In this document: positions 7,026 to 16,293 of the stretch, in pieces
Position numbering within the stretch: the first letter of the stretch is position 1
Layout: every line of letters starts with the position of its first letter
From: JAAZGD01 sp964489555
GTDB taxonomy: Bacteria; Bacillota; Clostridia; Peptostreptococcales; Anaerovoracaceae
Reading direction: 5' to 3'
NCBI GenBank assembly: GCA_964489555.1
Contig: CAZAZF010000002.1
Location: 62,001 to 126,000, forward strand
DNA: 64,000 nucleotides
Notes under the pieces: generated by a model
What the model saw: only the letters and a program-made list of their open reading frames with translations
Database searches by the model: none
Told to the model about the DNA's origin: nothing
Made by a program: the position numbers and the translations under genes

Positions 7026-9964
7026 GGCAAAACGGTTCTGAAAAAAGGCCGTCTGAAAAAGGCGGAAAGGGTAGTGATATAAAAGAAAATACCGGCGGCA
7101 CAAAGATGGGAAGACTTCCGAAGATTTTACGGTATTTTATCATCTCCTGCGGCGCCCTTTTGATTGACATTTCAATTGTTTGGCTGCTTTATAAAGAACT
7201 GGAGGTCAATGTTATTTTATCCAACACCATCGGTGTGGTGGTGGGTTTTTTATTTAGTTATTGGATGACATCGGGAATGGTATTCCCAGCTGCCAGGGGG
7301 GCCGGGGGGTTCCTTGTGTTCTTTTTTACCTTTTTAGGGGGATTGGCTTTGGCCGATTTTTTGATTTACAGCGGAGAGACCAAGTGGTTTTTAGCTTATC
7401 CGGAGGAGATTCGTTTTTTCATGAGCAAAGGACTTTCTACGACAGTTCCTTTTTTCGTCATGTATTTTACCAGAAAAAAGATTTATGAGTATATGGACTT
7501 GCAGAGGGAAAGAGGGTATTCCGCCGGTTCCCGTCCCGGGATTATATTAGCACTTTTGATATTGGCCGTCTTTTCCATAGCATTGGTTTACGGAATGCGG
7601 GAAGGGCAATATTATGGCAGCGGAAATGATATTTGGGGGCATATCTATAAAACCCAGGTTTTGGTGGAGGGAATTCAAAATGGAGACTTCTATCCTCTCT
7701 ATAACCCGGACTGGTACAATGGGATTCAATTGTACCGCTACTGGCCACCCTTGTCTTATTATGCATTAGGCGCCCTATATTTTTTGGTACAAGGCAATAT
7801 GGAGTTGGCTTATTATCTTTTCTTTGGGCTTTCAGTATTTTTTAGCGGCATCCCTTGGATTGTTATGGGCGCAAAAGAGAAAAGAATGGTTTTAGGTACG
7901 GTGATTGCGCTATTATGGTTTTTTATGCCGGATAATATTCGTGTGTTTTTGAATGAGGGAAACCTTCCCCGGATGCTTGCAATTGTGTTGGTGCCCTATT
8001 TGGTGTACTTTCTTTGGTCCTATATCCGCAAAGAAAAAAAAGGCTCTTTGTTTTGGCTTATACTGGTGATGGCCGCATTAGTTCTTTCTCATGTAATGAT
8101 TGCGGCAATGGCTGGTGTGGCAGCTTTTGTATTCTTAGTCATTGATTGGTTTTATAACAAAGGGTTTGCTCGTTCCTTTTGGGCCTTGCTGGCCATGATT
8201 TCCGGCATCACTCTAACTGGTTTCTGGTTGATTCCCGCTATGTCTGGAGGTCTTGTGGGAATGAATTCAACCTCTACCGCTATGGTGTTGGAATCCTTAG
8301 CTTTCCCCATGTTGGACCAATTGAATCCAATGATTCGTTTTGAAGATTCCGGTCGATTCTATTTTGGTCTTGGCATCGTAATTCTATCTATTTTTGGTCT
8401 GATTTTTGGTAGCCGGAAAGGCAAGGCGGGATATATTTTTGTCTTGCTTTTGGTGGTTTCCATCACCCCCTCCTTTCTCCCTATTCTTATGGAACTACCC
8501 GCAAGTGAATTATTCTGGATGATCCGATTCACCACATTTGGTTATGCCTTCTATTTTTTATCCTTACTTGAATGGAAGGAAATACGCAGGTGGGTAACAA
8601 TCCTCATTGTGTTGGTCTTGGTGATAGATTTACTTCCTTCTTTGAATCTTGGCAGATACGCGGTGAGCAATGCGCGAACCATTCAAGGAGATGTAGAAGT
8701 ATTGGCTAACACCACTTCTCAGCGGGCAGCCTTGATGGATTTAAGCTGGTTGGGTTCTTATCCTTCTTATGAGTTGGTGAAAGGAGCCAACCCCGTCTTT
8801 TATACTTATGGATGGGCATGGCAGGGGGCGGAAACAGCAGATGATATCGTAATGTTAAATACCTCGGTGGAACAGGAAAATTATCTTTATCTTTTCGATA
8901 AGGCATACGCCATGGGAAATGATACGGTGGCCATATTAAAAGAGCATTTGGGAAAAGCGGGAAAAAGCAAGATGGATTTGATTTCAAAAGCTTCTTTTTC
9001 CGGGTATCGTTTGACAGAGGAAACGGAAAAACTTTATATATTCAAAAAAGAAACCCCGGATTCATTTGGTGTGATTACAGACTATAAGGGGATTGGAATC
9101 GGAGAATTTGCCAAAACCTTACCATTGTTTTATCCAAGTTTTACAGTGGGAGATTCTGTCTATCTAGACGATTACAAGGTAGAGGATTTGTTGCGATACC
9201 ATACCATTTTTCTTTCCGGTTTTTCTTATCGGGATAAAAAAGAGGCGGAAGATTTGATTCGCCAGATAGCCAACCGAGGAGGCAAGGTGGTTGTGGATGT
9301 GACTCATGTTCCCTACGATACCGTCACTCAAAGGATGAATTTTTTAGATGTAAATGTGGCGAATATCGCATTCAATCAAAGATTTCCAGAGCTACATTAC
9401 AAAGGAAAAGCTGTTTTGACTTCTGATTTTAAGGAAGAATACGACCCATGGCAAACTCAATACATCGTTTCACTTCGCCATGTGACGGGATTCAGTATGT
9501 ACTCTGATGAAAAATTAATCTGGGCAGGCTATAATGACAGTCCTAACATTCAGTTTATAGGGTTAAATTTAATGTTTCATGCGGTAGATAAAGTGGATGT
9601 GGATTTACTGCAGCTTATGAGCCAAATACTGGAGGTGGATTATAAAAAATTGCCGCCCCGGGAAACGGTTCCCCTACAAATTGAATACGGCCCAAGAGAA
9701 ATTATAATACGATCTTCGAAGGACCAAGTGAACACCACCTTGGCATACCAGGATATTTTTCAATCGGATCGAATTTTGAGGCAAGAAGGGAATTTTTTAG
9801 TGGTGGATCGAGGAGTCACCCGTATTACTTATGGATACCCCTTGGGCAATTTGGGATGGAGGGTTAGCCTGGTGGGATTGTTTATGTGTCTATATGTATT
9901 AATAGGACATCTCTTTTACCAACGCAAGCTGCAACATAAAAAAAATCAGATGGAAAGGTTGTGA
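7022..9964 (+). CDS. GtrA domain fused to a large PTPS-related polytopic membrane protein
   Basis: This is a 980-residue protein. Residues about 35-155 form a GtrA-like four-helix domain (RYFIISCGALLIDIS at its start). Residues about 170-540 are a multi-helix region with a GNDIWGHIYKTQ loop after the first helix and a WPPLSYYALG segment, typical of the 6-pyruvoyl-tetrahydropterin-synthase-related membrane family and similar to GT-C enzymes. Residues about 550-940 are extracytoplasmic, and one more helix lies near 945-965. A GtrA fusion points to flipping or use of a lipid-linked sugar made by the preceding gene. It resembles in kind the large membrane protein of the Listeria Pss locus. Catalytic function is inferred. 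Confidence 0.75.
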   Translation: MRQNGSEKRPSEKGGKGSDIKENTGGTKMGRLPKILRYFIISCGALLIDISIVWLLYKELEVNVILSNTIGVVVGFLFSYWMTSGMVFPAARGAGGFLVFFFTFLGGLALADFLIYSGETKWFLAYPEEIRFFMSKGLSTTVPFFVMYFTRKKIYEYMDLQRERGYSAGSRPGIILALLILAVFSIALVYGMREGQYYGSGNDIWGHIYKTQVLVEGIQNGDFYPLYNPDWYNGIQLYRYWPPLSYYALGALYFLVQGNMELAYYLFFGLSVFFSGIPWIVMGAKEKRMVLGTVIALLWFFMPDNIRVFLNEGNLPRMLAIVLVPYLVYFLWSYIRKEKKGSLFWLILVMAALVLSHVMIAAMAGVAAFVFLVIDWFYNKGFARSFWALLAMISGITLTGFWLIPAMSGGLVGMNSTSTAMVLESLAFPMLDQLNPMIRFEDSGRFYFGLGIVILSIFGLIFGSRKGKAGYIFVLLLVVSITPSFLPILMELPASELFWMIRFTTFGYAFYFLSLLEWKEIRRWVTILIVLVLVIDLLPSLNLGRYAVSNARTIQGDVEVLANTTSQRAALMDLSWLGSYPSYELVKGANPVFYTYGWAWQGAETADDIVMLNTSVEQENYLYLFDKAYAMGNDTVAILKEHLGKAGKSKMDLISKASFSGYRLTEETEKLYIFKKETPDSFGVITDYKGIGIGEFAKTLPLFYPSFTVGDSVYLDDYKVEDLLRYHTIFLSGFSYRDKKEAEDLIRQIANRGGKVVVDVTHVPYDTVTQRMNFLDVNVANIAFNQRFPELHYKGKAVLTSDFKEEYDPWQTQYIVSLRHVTGFSMYSDEKLIWAGYNDSPNIQFIGLNLMFHAVDKVDVDLLQLMSQILEVDYKKLPPRETVPLQIEYGPREIIIRSSKDQVNTTLAYQDIFQSDRILRQEGNFLVVDRGVTRITYGYPLGNLGWRVSLVGLFMCLYVLIGHLFYQRKLQHKKNQMERL

Positions 9965-9986
9965 ACCAGCCCCTAAGTGATATAAT
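9959..9986 (+). promoter_or_regulatory. extended -10 promoter of the diguanylate cyclase gene
   Basis: TTGTGA (9959-9964), a 16-base spacer and TATAAT (9981-9986) preceded by TGA, which gives an extended -10 TGN. It lies between the end of the XrtG cluster and the cyclase start at 10055, so the cyclase can be transcribed separately from the cluster. Confidence 0.55.
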
Positions 9987-10054
9987 AAGCCCAAGAAAAG
10001 GGTTTTCACGAATTAATAAGCTGCCTTGATGCCGAATTGAGAAAGGTGGAGATC

Positions 10055-11236
10055 ATGTTAACAATGTGGGGAAACAGCAAGAAAGGAATGATCCTCCTTT
10101 TCTTTTTGGTTTCCGGAATATTTTTTGGTTTAATCAATAGTCTTCTTTTTTCTAATGTCAAGGGATTGATTACGGATCAACTGGGGCAGAGTGCCATTCA
10201 GGTGGCTTCTACGGCAGCTAAAATCATTGAAGAGGATATCTCCCCCTATCAGAAATTGGTAGATTCTGCTCGGAATGGGACTTCCTATGATGAAGTCTAT
10301 TACGGAAGAATGCTATTGCTGTTTCAACGAATTAAAGAAGATACTCGGTGTACTTATGTGTATACTGAAATTCAACATTCGGACAATGAAATCATGTACA
10401 TCCTGGATGGGGAAAATCCGGAATCAGAGATGTTTTCTCCGCTGGGATCTTTGGATGAACTTGAGATTCAGGAAGAACAGTCTTATTTAGAAAAAATAGC
10501 GATAGCCACTGGCATCGTATCCTGGGCCAATTGGGGAGAACTGGTTTCCGGCTATGCACCTATTATCCATCAGAACACAGGAGAGCTGGTGGGCCTGGTG
10601 GGAGTGGATTATTCCATCGACCATATAAGAGGGCTATTGCAAAATATTCTTGGGCTGATGATTTTCTTTGGCGTTGCACTGTCCGTATTGTCCACTTGGT
10701 TATTCTATAAATTATATAGGGATCGGTTTCAGGCTCTCAATGTGGATTATCTAACGGGGTTGTATTCACGAAGATTTTTGGATTATCGCTTGGAGAAAGA
10801 GATTAAAAGAGCGGAAAAGGGAGAAACTTCATTATGTTTGATGATGGCAGACATTGATGATTTTAAAAAGATTAATGATTTGTACGGCCATGAAGTGGGG
10901 GATCAAGTATTACGCCACACTGCCCTGCGGCTTCAAAAGATTGTCGGGGGCAAAGGGTACCCTTATCGCTTAGGTGGCGATGAGTTTCTGGCTTTGATTA
11001 TCGGAAGTGATCAGAAGGAAGGATATCGCCTAGCCTGCACTATGAGCGATTCTTATGGGTGGGAAGACGAAGATTTGCAAGGGTTCCTACCAGCGGGATT
11101 GGAAGTGACATTAAGCCTTGGAGTGGCTTTTTGGGAAGAAGGAATGCAAGGGCGTGAGCTGATAGAAAAAGCTGATCGGGCCCTTTATGAGGCAAAAGAG
11201 TCTGGTAAGAACCAGGTATGCGTTTTTGAAGGCTAA
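10055..11236 (+). CDS. membrane-bound diguanylate cyclase (GGDEF)
   Basis: This 393-residue protein has a first helix near residues 12-33, an extracytoplasmic Cache-like sensor region, a second helix near residues 208-230, and a C-terminal GGDEF domain. The active-site loop RLGGDEF is intact (GGDEF 307-311), the upstream metal-binding strand MADIDDFKKINDLYGH is intact, and the end ADRALYEAK is typical. No RxxD product-inhibition site is present in the expected place, so it may not be feedback-inhibited. The start at ATG 10055 follows AAAGGTGGAG. It converts two GTP to c-di-GMP in response to an external signal. Its place directly after a glycan cluster with a degenerate GGDEF suggests it feeds that system. 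Confidence 0.85.
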   Translation: MLTMWGNSKKGMILLFFLVSGIFFGLINSLLFSNVKGLITDQLGQSAIQVASTAAKIIEEDISPYQKLVDSARNGTSYDEVYYGRMLLLFQRIKEDTRCTYVYTEIQHSDNEIMYILDGENPESEMFSPLGSLDELEIQEEQSYLEKIAIATGIVSWANWGELVSGYAPIIHQNTGELVGLVGVDYSIDHIRGLLQNILGLMIFFGVALSVLSTWLFYKLYRDRFQALNVDYLTGLYSRRFLDYRLEKEIKRAEKGETSLCLMMADIDDFKKINDLYGHEVGDQVLRHTALRLQKIVGGKGYPYRLGGDEFLALIIGSDQKEGYRLACTMSDSYGWEDEDLQGFLPAGLEVTLSLGVAFWEEGMQGRELIEKADRALYEAKESGKNQVCVFEG

Positions 11237-12009
11237 GAGAGGTCCATCTGGTATTTTTCATTATACAAGGTGCGGTACCCTAAATAGAGAGAAGAAAAAA
11301 CAGAAACTGAAACCACAGAGGCAATGGCGATCATAATGGCAATTTGGTAGAGAACGGCCGTAGAAGGATTGGTGCCGGAAAGAATTTGCCCTGTCATCAT
11401 TCCGGGAAGAGACACGATGCCCATTCCCAACATGGAATTCATGGTAGGCAACAAGGCAGTTTCCAGGGCTTGATTTGCAAAGGGCAACAAAATTTTTTTT
11501 GGATGAGCCCCAAGGTTAAGCAATGCTTCAATTCGGTTTCGTTGCCCTTCAAAGCTTTCCCGAAAGGTTTTCACCCCCAGAGTAACACCGGTCATGGCGT
11601 TTCCAACCACCATGCCGCTTAAAGGAATAACATATTGGGGATTAAATAAATTCTCTCCTATAATGACTGCTATGAAAAACACAATGATTCCCAGGCCAGA
11701 AAGGGACAAGGAGAGTGCAATGGATATCTTGAACTTTCGGTTTAAGGATTGGTTTTTTGAAAGCACCCTATGAATGGCAAAAATATTCATGAGAAGGAAA
11801 TAGGTGATTACAAAAGTCGGGTGAGGATTTTGGAAAATATATGTAAGAATCCATCCTGCTAAAATCAGCTGGATGGTCATGCGAAAACTGGCCCAGATTA
11901 GCAATTTGCTTTGTTGAATCTGGCTTTTTTTCATGATGAAAAGAATAATGATTAATAACGCATATATCAGGGCAAAGGATGCGATTTCAAGTTTCACCAC
12001 TTCATTCAT
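11233..12009 (-). CDS. fetB: FetB/YbbM-type ABC exporter permease (UPF0014)
   Basis: This 258-residue polytopic permease of the UPF0014 family has about seven hydrophobic segments and the conserved central stretch PLSGMVVGNAMTGVTL, then LPGMMTGQILSG. The start is placed at ATG 12009, with AAGGAG seven bases upstream, rather than the GTG at 12027. It overlaps the upstream ATPase gene by eight bases. In E. coli FetAB exports iron and protects against oxidative stress; the same role is inferred here. Its 3' end overlaps the converging cyclase gene by four bases. Confidence 0.8.
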   Translation of the reverse strand: MNEVVKLEIASFALIYALLIIILFIMKKSQIQQSKLLIWASFRMTIQLILAGWILTYIFQNPHPTFVITYFLLMNIFAIHRVLSKNQSLNRKFKISIALSLSLSGLGIIVFFIAVIIGENLFNPQYVIPLSGMVVGNAMTGVTLGVKTFRESFEGQRNRIEALLNLGAHPKKILLPFANQALETALLPTMNSMLGMGIVSLPGMMTGQILSGTNPSTAVLYQIAIMIAIASVVSVSVFSSLYLGYRTLYNEKYQMDLS

Positions 12010-12637
12010 GAGCCAGCTCCTTCTCACAAGAAATTACATGGTCTTGGTATTTTTCCATAATACTTCTATCGTGACTGATGACTACTAATGTGATGGCCTT
12101 CTCTTTAGTGTATTGGGTGATGTTATCCATCAGCTGATGTGCTGTTGCCCCGTCCAACGCAGAGGTGGGTTCATCTAATATAAGCACTTCCGGTTGAAAG
12201 GAAAGGCAAATGGCAATGAAAATTCGTTGACGTTCTCCGCCCGACAACACATCGCAAGACCGGCCCAAGGAAAAAGGAAGGCAGCATAAATCCAAATAGA
12301 ACATCATTTCTTCCGGTGAAGGAGGTACCAACTCCCGGTATTCATAGAAGTTTATAAAATTTTTCTGAATGGTTTGATTGAATAGAAAGATGGACTGGCT
12401 GGCCAGCAATACCTTTTGGCGCAATTGCAATATATCCCATTCTTCATAGGGTTTTCCGTTTAAAAACAAATGTCCCTCGGAAGGAGATAGGGTGGCATTC
12501 ATCAATCGTGCCAAGGTGCTTTTACCGCAACCGCTGGGGCCAAATAAAAAAGTGGTTTTGTGTCGGGGGATTTCTATGGGAGGATACTTTGCAATGGGCC
12601 CAAAACGAAGCTGCTCTCCAAAGATTATTGTGTCCAT
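12002..12637 (-). CDS. fetA: FetA/YbbL-type ABC exporter ATPase
   Basis: This 211-residue ABC ATPase has Walker A FGPSGCGKST, signature LSGGERQR and Walker B VLILDEPTSALD, all intact, and a switch histidine in VISHD. The start at ATG 12637 has an AGGAA six to seven bases upstream; an ATG 15 bases further upstream lacks a site. It forms a two-gene operon with the permease that follows it. The partner permease is UPF0014, so the pair is the FetAB iron exporter type rather than an importer. Confidence 0.8.
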   Translation of the reverse strand: MDTIIFGEQLRFGPIAKYPPIEIPRHKTTFLFGPSGCGKSTLARLMNATLSPSEGHLFLNGKPYEEWDILQLRQKVLLASQSIFLFNQTIQKNFINFYEYRELVPPSPEEMMFYLDLCCLPFSLGRSCDVLSGGERQRIFIAICLSFQPEVLILDEPTSALDGATAHQLMDNITQYTKEKAITLVVISHDRSIMEKYQDHVISCEKELAHE

Positions 12638-12753
12638 AAAATTCCTTTTCATTGAAAATGTTTGTTTTTCAGGGTAAAATAGAAAAAACAGTGAACATTG
12701 ATATTATAGCATAAAGAAGGAACTGGAGGAGATTTATTAGGAGGAATTAAAAT

Positions 12754-13221
12754 ATGAAAATTGGCATTATTGTTCATTCTCACACAGGCAATACCCTTTC
12801 GGTGGGAGAAAGAATAAAGGAAGAATGGGAAAGAAAAGGGGCTTCTGTGAAGGTAGAGCGTGTTAAAGCGGTAAATGAAGAACCGGCAGAAGCCGAAAAA
12901 ACAGAACTGGCGGAAACTCCCGATGTGTCCTCTTATGATGTGGTTGTATTTGGTGCTCCCGTTCGGGCCTTTTCGTTGTCTCCTGTTATGAAAAAATACA
13001 TGAATCAAATCGATTCTCTGGCAGGGAAAGAGGTGTATTGTTTTGTTACCCAGCAATTAAAAACTCCTGTTCTGGGGGGGAGCCATTCCATTAAGCAAAT
13101 GAAACAGCTCTGTGCAGTAAAAGGGCAGAGAGTGACGAAGAGTGGAATCATTAATTGGTCGAATAAGAAGAGGGAAGAAATGATAGAGTCTTTAGTAAAA
13201 GATTTTACCGGAGAAATGTAG
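12754..13221 (+). CDS. flavodoxin-family protein
   Basis: This 155-residue flavodoxin fold has an N-terminal strand MKIGIIVHSHTGNTLSVGE, in which the SHTGNT loop binds the FMN phosphate, and a VVFGAPVRAF strand-loop near residue 70. The length fits short-chain flavodoxins or NAD(P)H-dehydrogenase-like flavoproteins. AGGAGG precedes the ATG. It stands alone, divergent from fetAB, with about 115 bases between the two starts for both promoters. A redox carrier role is inferred. Confidence 0.75.
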   Translation: MKIGIIVHSHTGNTLSVGERIKEEWERKGASVKVERVKAVNEEPAEAEKTELAETPDVSSYDVVVFGAPVRAFSLSPVMKKYMNQIDSLAGKEVYCFVTQQLKTPVLGGSHSIKQMKQLCAVKGQRVTKSGIINWSNKKREEMIESLVKDFTGEM

Positions 13222-13252
13222 TTTGTGATTGAATAACCGGGGGGAGGAATAT

Positions 13253-16015
13253 ATGAGAGGTGATGAAGGAAAGAAGAAAAATAGATGGAGGCCTTTGGTT
13301 TTTATTCTAATTTTGAGTTTGCTTTTCGGGCCCTTGGGAATTTCTCAGGTCCAAACAGCTTGGGCGGACGAATCTTTGGTGGTATTGAACAACGGACATT
13401 TGAGATTCGGTACAGGAAGTGAAGTTTCTTGCGATGGCTATGGCAGCCTAAAACAGCCGTTTTATAAGAGTTCGGATGGCTCTTTTTATAAGCTCACCTA
13501 TTCAAGCTATGCTTTGGATTATGAAATCGGTGAAGGTGGAGATGGAACGTCTTGGTGGAACAGGAACGGTTCTCATGTTGGTACGAATTATGGGAATGTT
13601 CTAAGTAACTTGACTGTTGATGCAACTGGATATGTGGCTACCTTAGAAGGGGGTTACGGCACAGTTGTTGTTACAGGTACCACTTCGATTAATGGGAAAA
13701 ATGTAGAAATCGAAAACACATATCGTTTGGATCAAGGCAAATCTTTCATCAAAGTTACTACAAGGTTCACGAATGTAACGGATACGGCCATTTCGAATTT
13801 TCGGTATTGGGTAGGGACCCGGGACGATTGGGTAGGCTCAACAGATGGGCCGAGAAAAGAAAAAGGGAATCTGGTGGATGGTTCGTTTTCGCCTATTTCC
13901 AATGCATCTACTACAGCAAGAGCGTTAAGAATTTCCACCGGGGCAGAGGGTGTGTTGTTTTATACCGACACAGATCGAGCCAACATCATCATAGGGGAGC
14001 GATACGGTTGGTCGAATGTTACTTCCAGAAACCCTGTTGATAGCCCTTATGACGAAACAGGCGATGATAGTTATGCTTTCTATGTGCGATTGAATGATTT
14101 AGAGCCTGGGGAATCAGATCAATTTACCTGGTATTACGCGGCGGGAGCCTTGTCGGAATTGGATGACATCATTGAAGATGTTGCCTCTGCAGTAGGTGCC
14201 GCCGGGAGTTCAACCAACCATACATCAGAGTTTTCTTTTTCAACCAGTGATGCGGGTATAGGTTATTATGTAGTAGTACCCCGTGGTGAAACGGAACCTA
14301 GCCCTGAAAATATTATCAATGGGTGGAATTACGCTTCTCTTCCGGCTGTGGCCAGCGGCAGCATTTCTATGACAACAGATGAAAGTGTTACTCTGCAAGT
14401 TGAGGGGTTGGACCGAGGGCAAGAGTACACACTATATTTTGTAATGGTGTACGAAGACGATTCGTTATCAGCCATCAGTCCTGTGAATTTTGCTACTGCA
14501 AATCGATATGAGGTGATATTTGATAGCCTAGGGGGCTCTTATGTTGCGCACCAAGAACTTCGAGACGGTGACTATGCTACGGAACCGGAGGATCCAATCC
14601 GCTCAGGATATCTTTTTGATGGATGGTATGAATCTTTAGCGTATACTACACCTTTTTCTTTTACAACAACTGCTATTGGGTCAGATGTTACTATTTTCGC
14701 CAAATGGAACATAGTGGAAAGTAGTCGCAATCGAAATGCGCCCAAAATATCCTCTATAATTGTGAATGGCGAACCATGGCGAGGTGGCACGGAAGGAATT
14801 CGTTATGAGGGTAACGAAACCATCGCTACCGTTTTTATGGACATAGAAAATACAAAGAAGGCTTTGTCTGAGAATACAGAAATGGGAGATGGAAATTTGT
14901 TAGAGATTCCCGTCATGAGTCAATATGCCACCAGAGGCAGGGTGCTTTTGACAGGGGATATTGTTGAACTCATGGAGCAAAACGAATATTCCCTTTCTGT
15001 GAGTCACAGGAACTTACAGTACATACTTCAAGCTAAAGATTTTGGAATCCATCAAATAGCCCGGCAGCTAGAGGTTGCTTTGAATTCTTTAGAACAAATT
15101 GAAATACAGATAGAGATGGGGCCGGTAAATGATGATTTGTTTGCAAAATACACCCAAGCGGTTCAAGAAAACGAAGGTATGTTGATTTTCCCGCCCATTT
15201 CGTTCAATGTGACAGCGGTTGCCATGGATGCAGCAGGGGCTCGGAGAGAAATTACGATTCAACGATTTGATAGTTATGTGACTAGAACCATTGAACTGCC
15301 TGAAGGAATAGACCCCGAAAAAATAACAACCGGCATCGTATTTCATGGGGATGGAAGTTATAGCCATGTTCCTACAAAAGTATTTCAATTGAATGGGAAA
15401 TGGTATGCCTCCATACAATCCCTTACCAACTCTGATTATGGAATTATTTATAATCCCGTTGTAGTGGAATCTGTGAGAACGCATTGGTCAAAAGAAGCCG
15501 TAGAAGATTTGGCATCACGTCTAGTAATAGTAAATAGTATTGATTTTCGCCCGGGGGAATTGATTACCAGGGGAGATTTTGCCGACTACATCGTACGAGG
15601 ATTGGGCTTACATAAAAGAAATATGGCAGAAAAACAAAGATTTTCAGATGTGCCTTTTGATGATATCAGAGCAGATTCCATTGAAATTGCAGTTCAATAT
15701 GGTATTATTACCGGTCATACAGATGGCACATTTCGACCGGATAAATTAATCAGTCGGCAGCAAGCTATGGTCATGATTTCAAGAGCCATGAATATTACGG
15801 GGTTGGAGTCTGTTTCTCAGGTGGAGTTACATCAATTCGCGGATGTGAATGATGTTACAGAGTGGGCGTATTTAGATGTGGAAAGAGCAATCAAGGCCAA
15901 CATATTTAAAGGGATTTATTCCAACTTATTAGCTCCTCAAGGTAAGCTAAAATATGGTGAAACTGCGGTAGCCATTCGAAGATTACTCCAGGAATCCAAT
16001 TTGATTAACAAATAA
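13253..16015 (+). CDS. secreted S-layer homology protein with InlB-type repeat
   Basis: This 920-residue protein starts at ATG 13253 with GGGGAGGA five bases upstream (an upstream in-frame TTG has no site). A signal peptide (hydrophobic residues about 13-38) is followed by an unrecognised beta-rich region of about 280 residues, a fibronectin-III-like stretch, one Listeria-Bacteroides (InlB B) repeat beginning YEVIFDSLGG near residue 430, another beta region, and three C-terminal SLH repeats that anchor to secondary cell-wall polymer. The part just before the SLH repeats (from GIDPEKITT) is clearly related to the same part of the protein at 40862-43957. A surface adhesin or structural role is inferred. 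Confidence 0.75.
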   Translation: MRGDEGKKKNRWRPLVFILILSLLFGPLGISQVQTAWADESLVVLNNGHLRFGTGSEVSCDGYGSLKQPFYKSSDGSFYKLTYSSYALDYEIGEGGDGTSWWNRNGSHVGTNYGNVLSNLTVDATGYVATLEGGYGTVVVTGTTSINGKNVEIENTYRLDQGKSFIKVTTRFTNVTDTAISNFRYWVGTRDDWVGSTDGPRKEKGNLVDGSFSPISNASTTARALRISTGAEGVLFYTDTDRANIIIGERYGWSNVTSRNPVDSPYDETGDDSYAFYVRLNDLEPGESDQFTWYYAAGALSELDDIIEDVASAVGAAGSSTNHTSEFSFSTSDAGIGYYVVVPRGETEPSPENIINGWNYASLPAVASGSISMTTDESVTLQVEGLDRGQEYTLYFVMVYEDDSLSAISPVNFATANRYEVIFDSLGGSYVAHQELRDGDYATEPEDPIRSGYLFDGWYESLAYTTPFSFTTTAIGSDVTIFAKWNIVESSRNRNAPKISSIIVNGEPWRGGTEGIRYEGNETIATVFMDIENTKKALSENTEMGDGNLLEIPVMSQYATRGRVLLTGDIVELMEQNEYSLSVSHRNLQYILQAKDFGIHQIARQLEVALNSLEQIEIQIEMGPVNDDLFAKYTQAVQENEGMLIFPPISFNVTAVAMDAAGARREITIQRFDSYVTRTIELPEGIDPEKITTGIVFHGDGSYSHVPTKVFQLNGKWYASIQSLTNSDYGIIYNPVVVESVRTHWSKEAVEDLASRLVIVNSIDFRPGELITRGDFADYIVRGLGLHKRNMAEKQRFSDVPFDDIRADSIEIAVQYGIITGHTDGTFRPDKLISRQQAMVMISRAMNITGLESVSQVELHQFADVNDVTEWAYLDVERAIKANIFKGIYSNLLAPQGKLKYGETAVAIRRLLQESNLINK

Positions 16016-16040
16016 GTTCGCAAAACAACTATAAAAATTG

Positions 16041-16069
16041 TTGACATTCACAAAAAATAGTGACATAAT
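16041..16069 (+). promoter_or_regulatory. sigma-A promoter of the aromatic amino acid operon
   Basis: A perfect -35 TTGACA (16041-16046), an exact 17-base spacer and CATAAT (16064-16069). Transcription would start near 16076, about 32 bases before the leader peptide ATG. Confidence 0.8.
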
Positions 16070-16107
16070 CCTTTTAAGAAACAATATGTACAAACTAGGA
16101 GATTGCA

Positions 16108-16209
16108 ATGAACCATAACACCGCAACCAGCAACTATTATTACTATTTTACCTTTGCCTTTTGCAAAGGCATTTTGAGTTGCGCTGCGAAAAGAGATTCC
16201 TGGTTGTAG
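16108..16209 (+). CDS. Tyr/Phe-rich leader peptide of the aro operon
   Basis: A 33-codon open frame with AGGAG (16097-16101) six bases before its ATG. Codons 10-18 (16135-16161) encode Y-Y-Y-Y-F-T-F-A-F: four Tyr and three Phe in nine codons. This is the classic composition of an attenuation leader such as that of E. coli pheA, and it sits directly before the Phe/Tyr biosynthesis operon. The peptide ends at TAG 16207-16209 after a single Trp codon. It is too short for ordinary gene finding. Its likely purpose is to sense charged tRNA-Tyr and tRNA-Phe through ribosome stalling, not to make a functional peptide. Confidence 0.85.
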   Translation: MNHNTATSNYYYYFTFAFCKGILSCAAKRDSWL

Positions 16210-16264
16210 ATGAAGAGAATCCACGGACCCTGCAGTGTCGCTCACTGTAGGGTTTTTTGTTTTT
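16122..16264 (+). promoter_or_regulatory. ribosome-mediated transcription attenuator (1:2, 2:3, 3:4 helices)
   Basis: Three helices compete. Segment 1 (16122-16135, just before the Tyr codons) can pair with segment 2 (16175-16188) through AGTTGC/GCAACT and TGCG/CGCA. Segment 2 can instead pair with segment 3 (16231-16244) over 13 of 14 positions, four of them G-U. Segment 3 lies inside the intrinsic terminator (3:4, 16228-16252). A ribosome stalled at the Tyr/Phe codons covers segment 1 and leaves segment 2 free, so 2:3 forms and transcription continues. A ribosome that moves on covers segment 2, which is coding, and the terminator forms. An additional perfect hairpin, GCCTTT-TGC-AAAGGC, lies at 16156-16170. 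Pairings were read directly by eye; energies were not computed. Confidence 0.8.
16228..16264 (+). terminator. intrinsic terminator of the aro attenuator
   Basis: A 10-base-pair stem, CCCTGCAGTG (16228-16237) with CACTGTAGGG (16243-16252) and one G-U pair, a five-base loop TCGCT, then TTTTTTGTTTTT. It ends 29 bases before the aroF start, so it can only serve to stop transcription before the operon. Confidence 0.88.
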
Positions 16265-16293
16265 AAAGTGTAGAAAGCCAAGAGGTGAAGGAA

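Noticed and set aside
16016..16293. T-box riboswitch for the aro operon
   Set aside because: I do not see the T-box core or specifier hairpin, and the coding leader with paired segments explains the region better.
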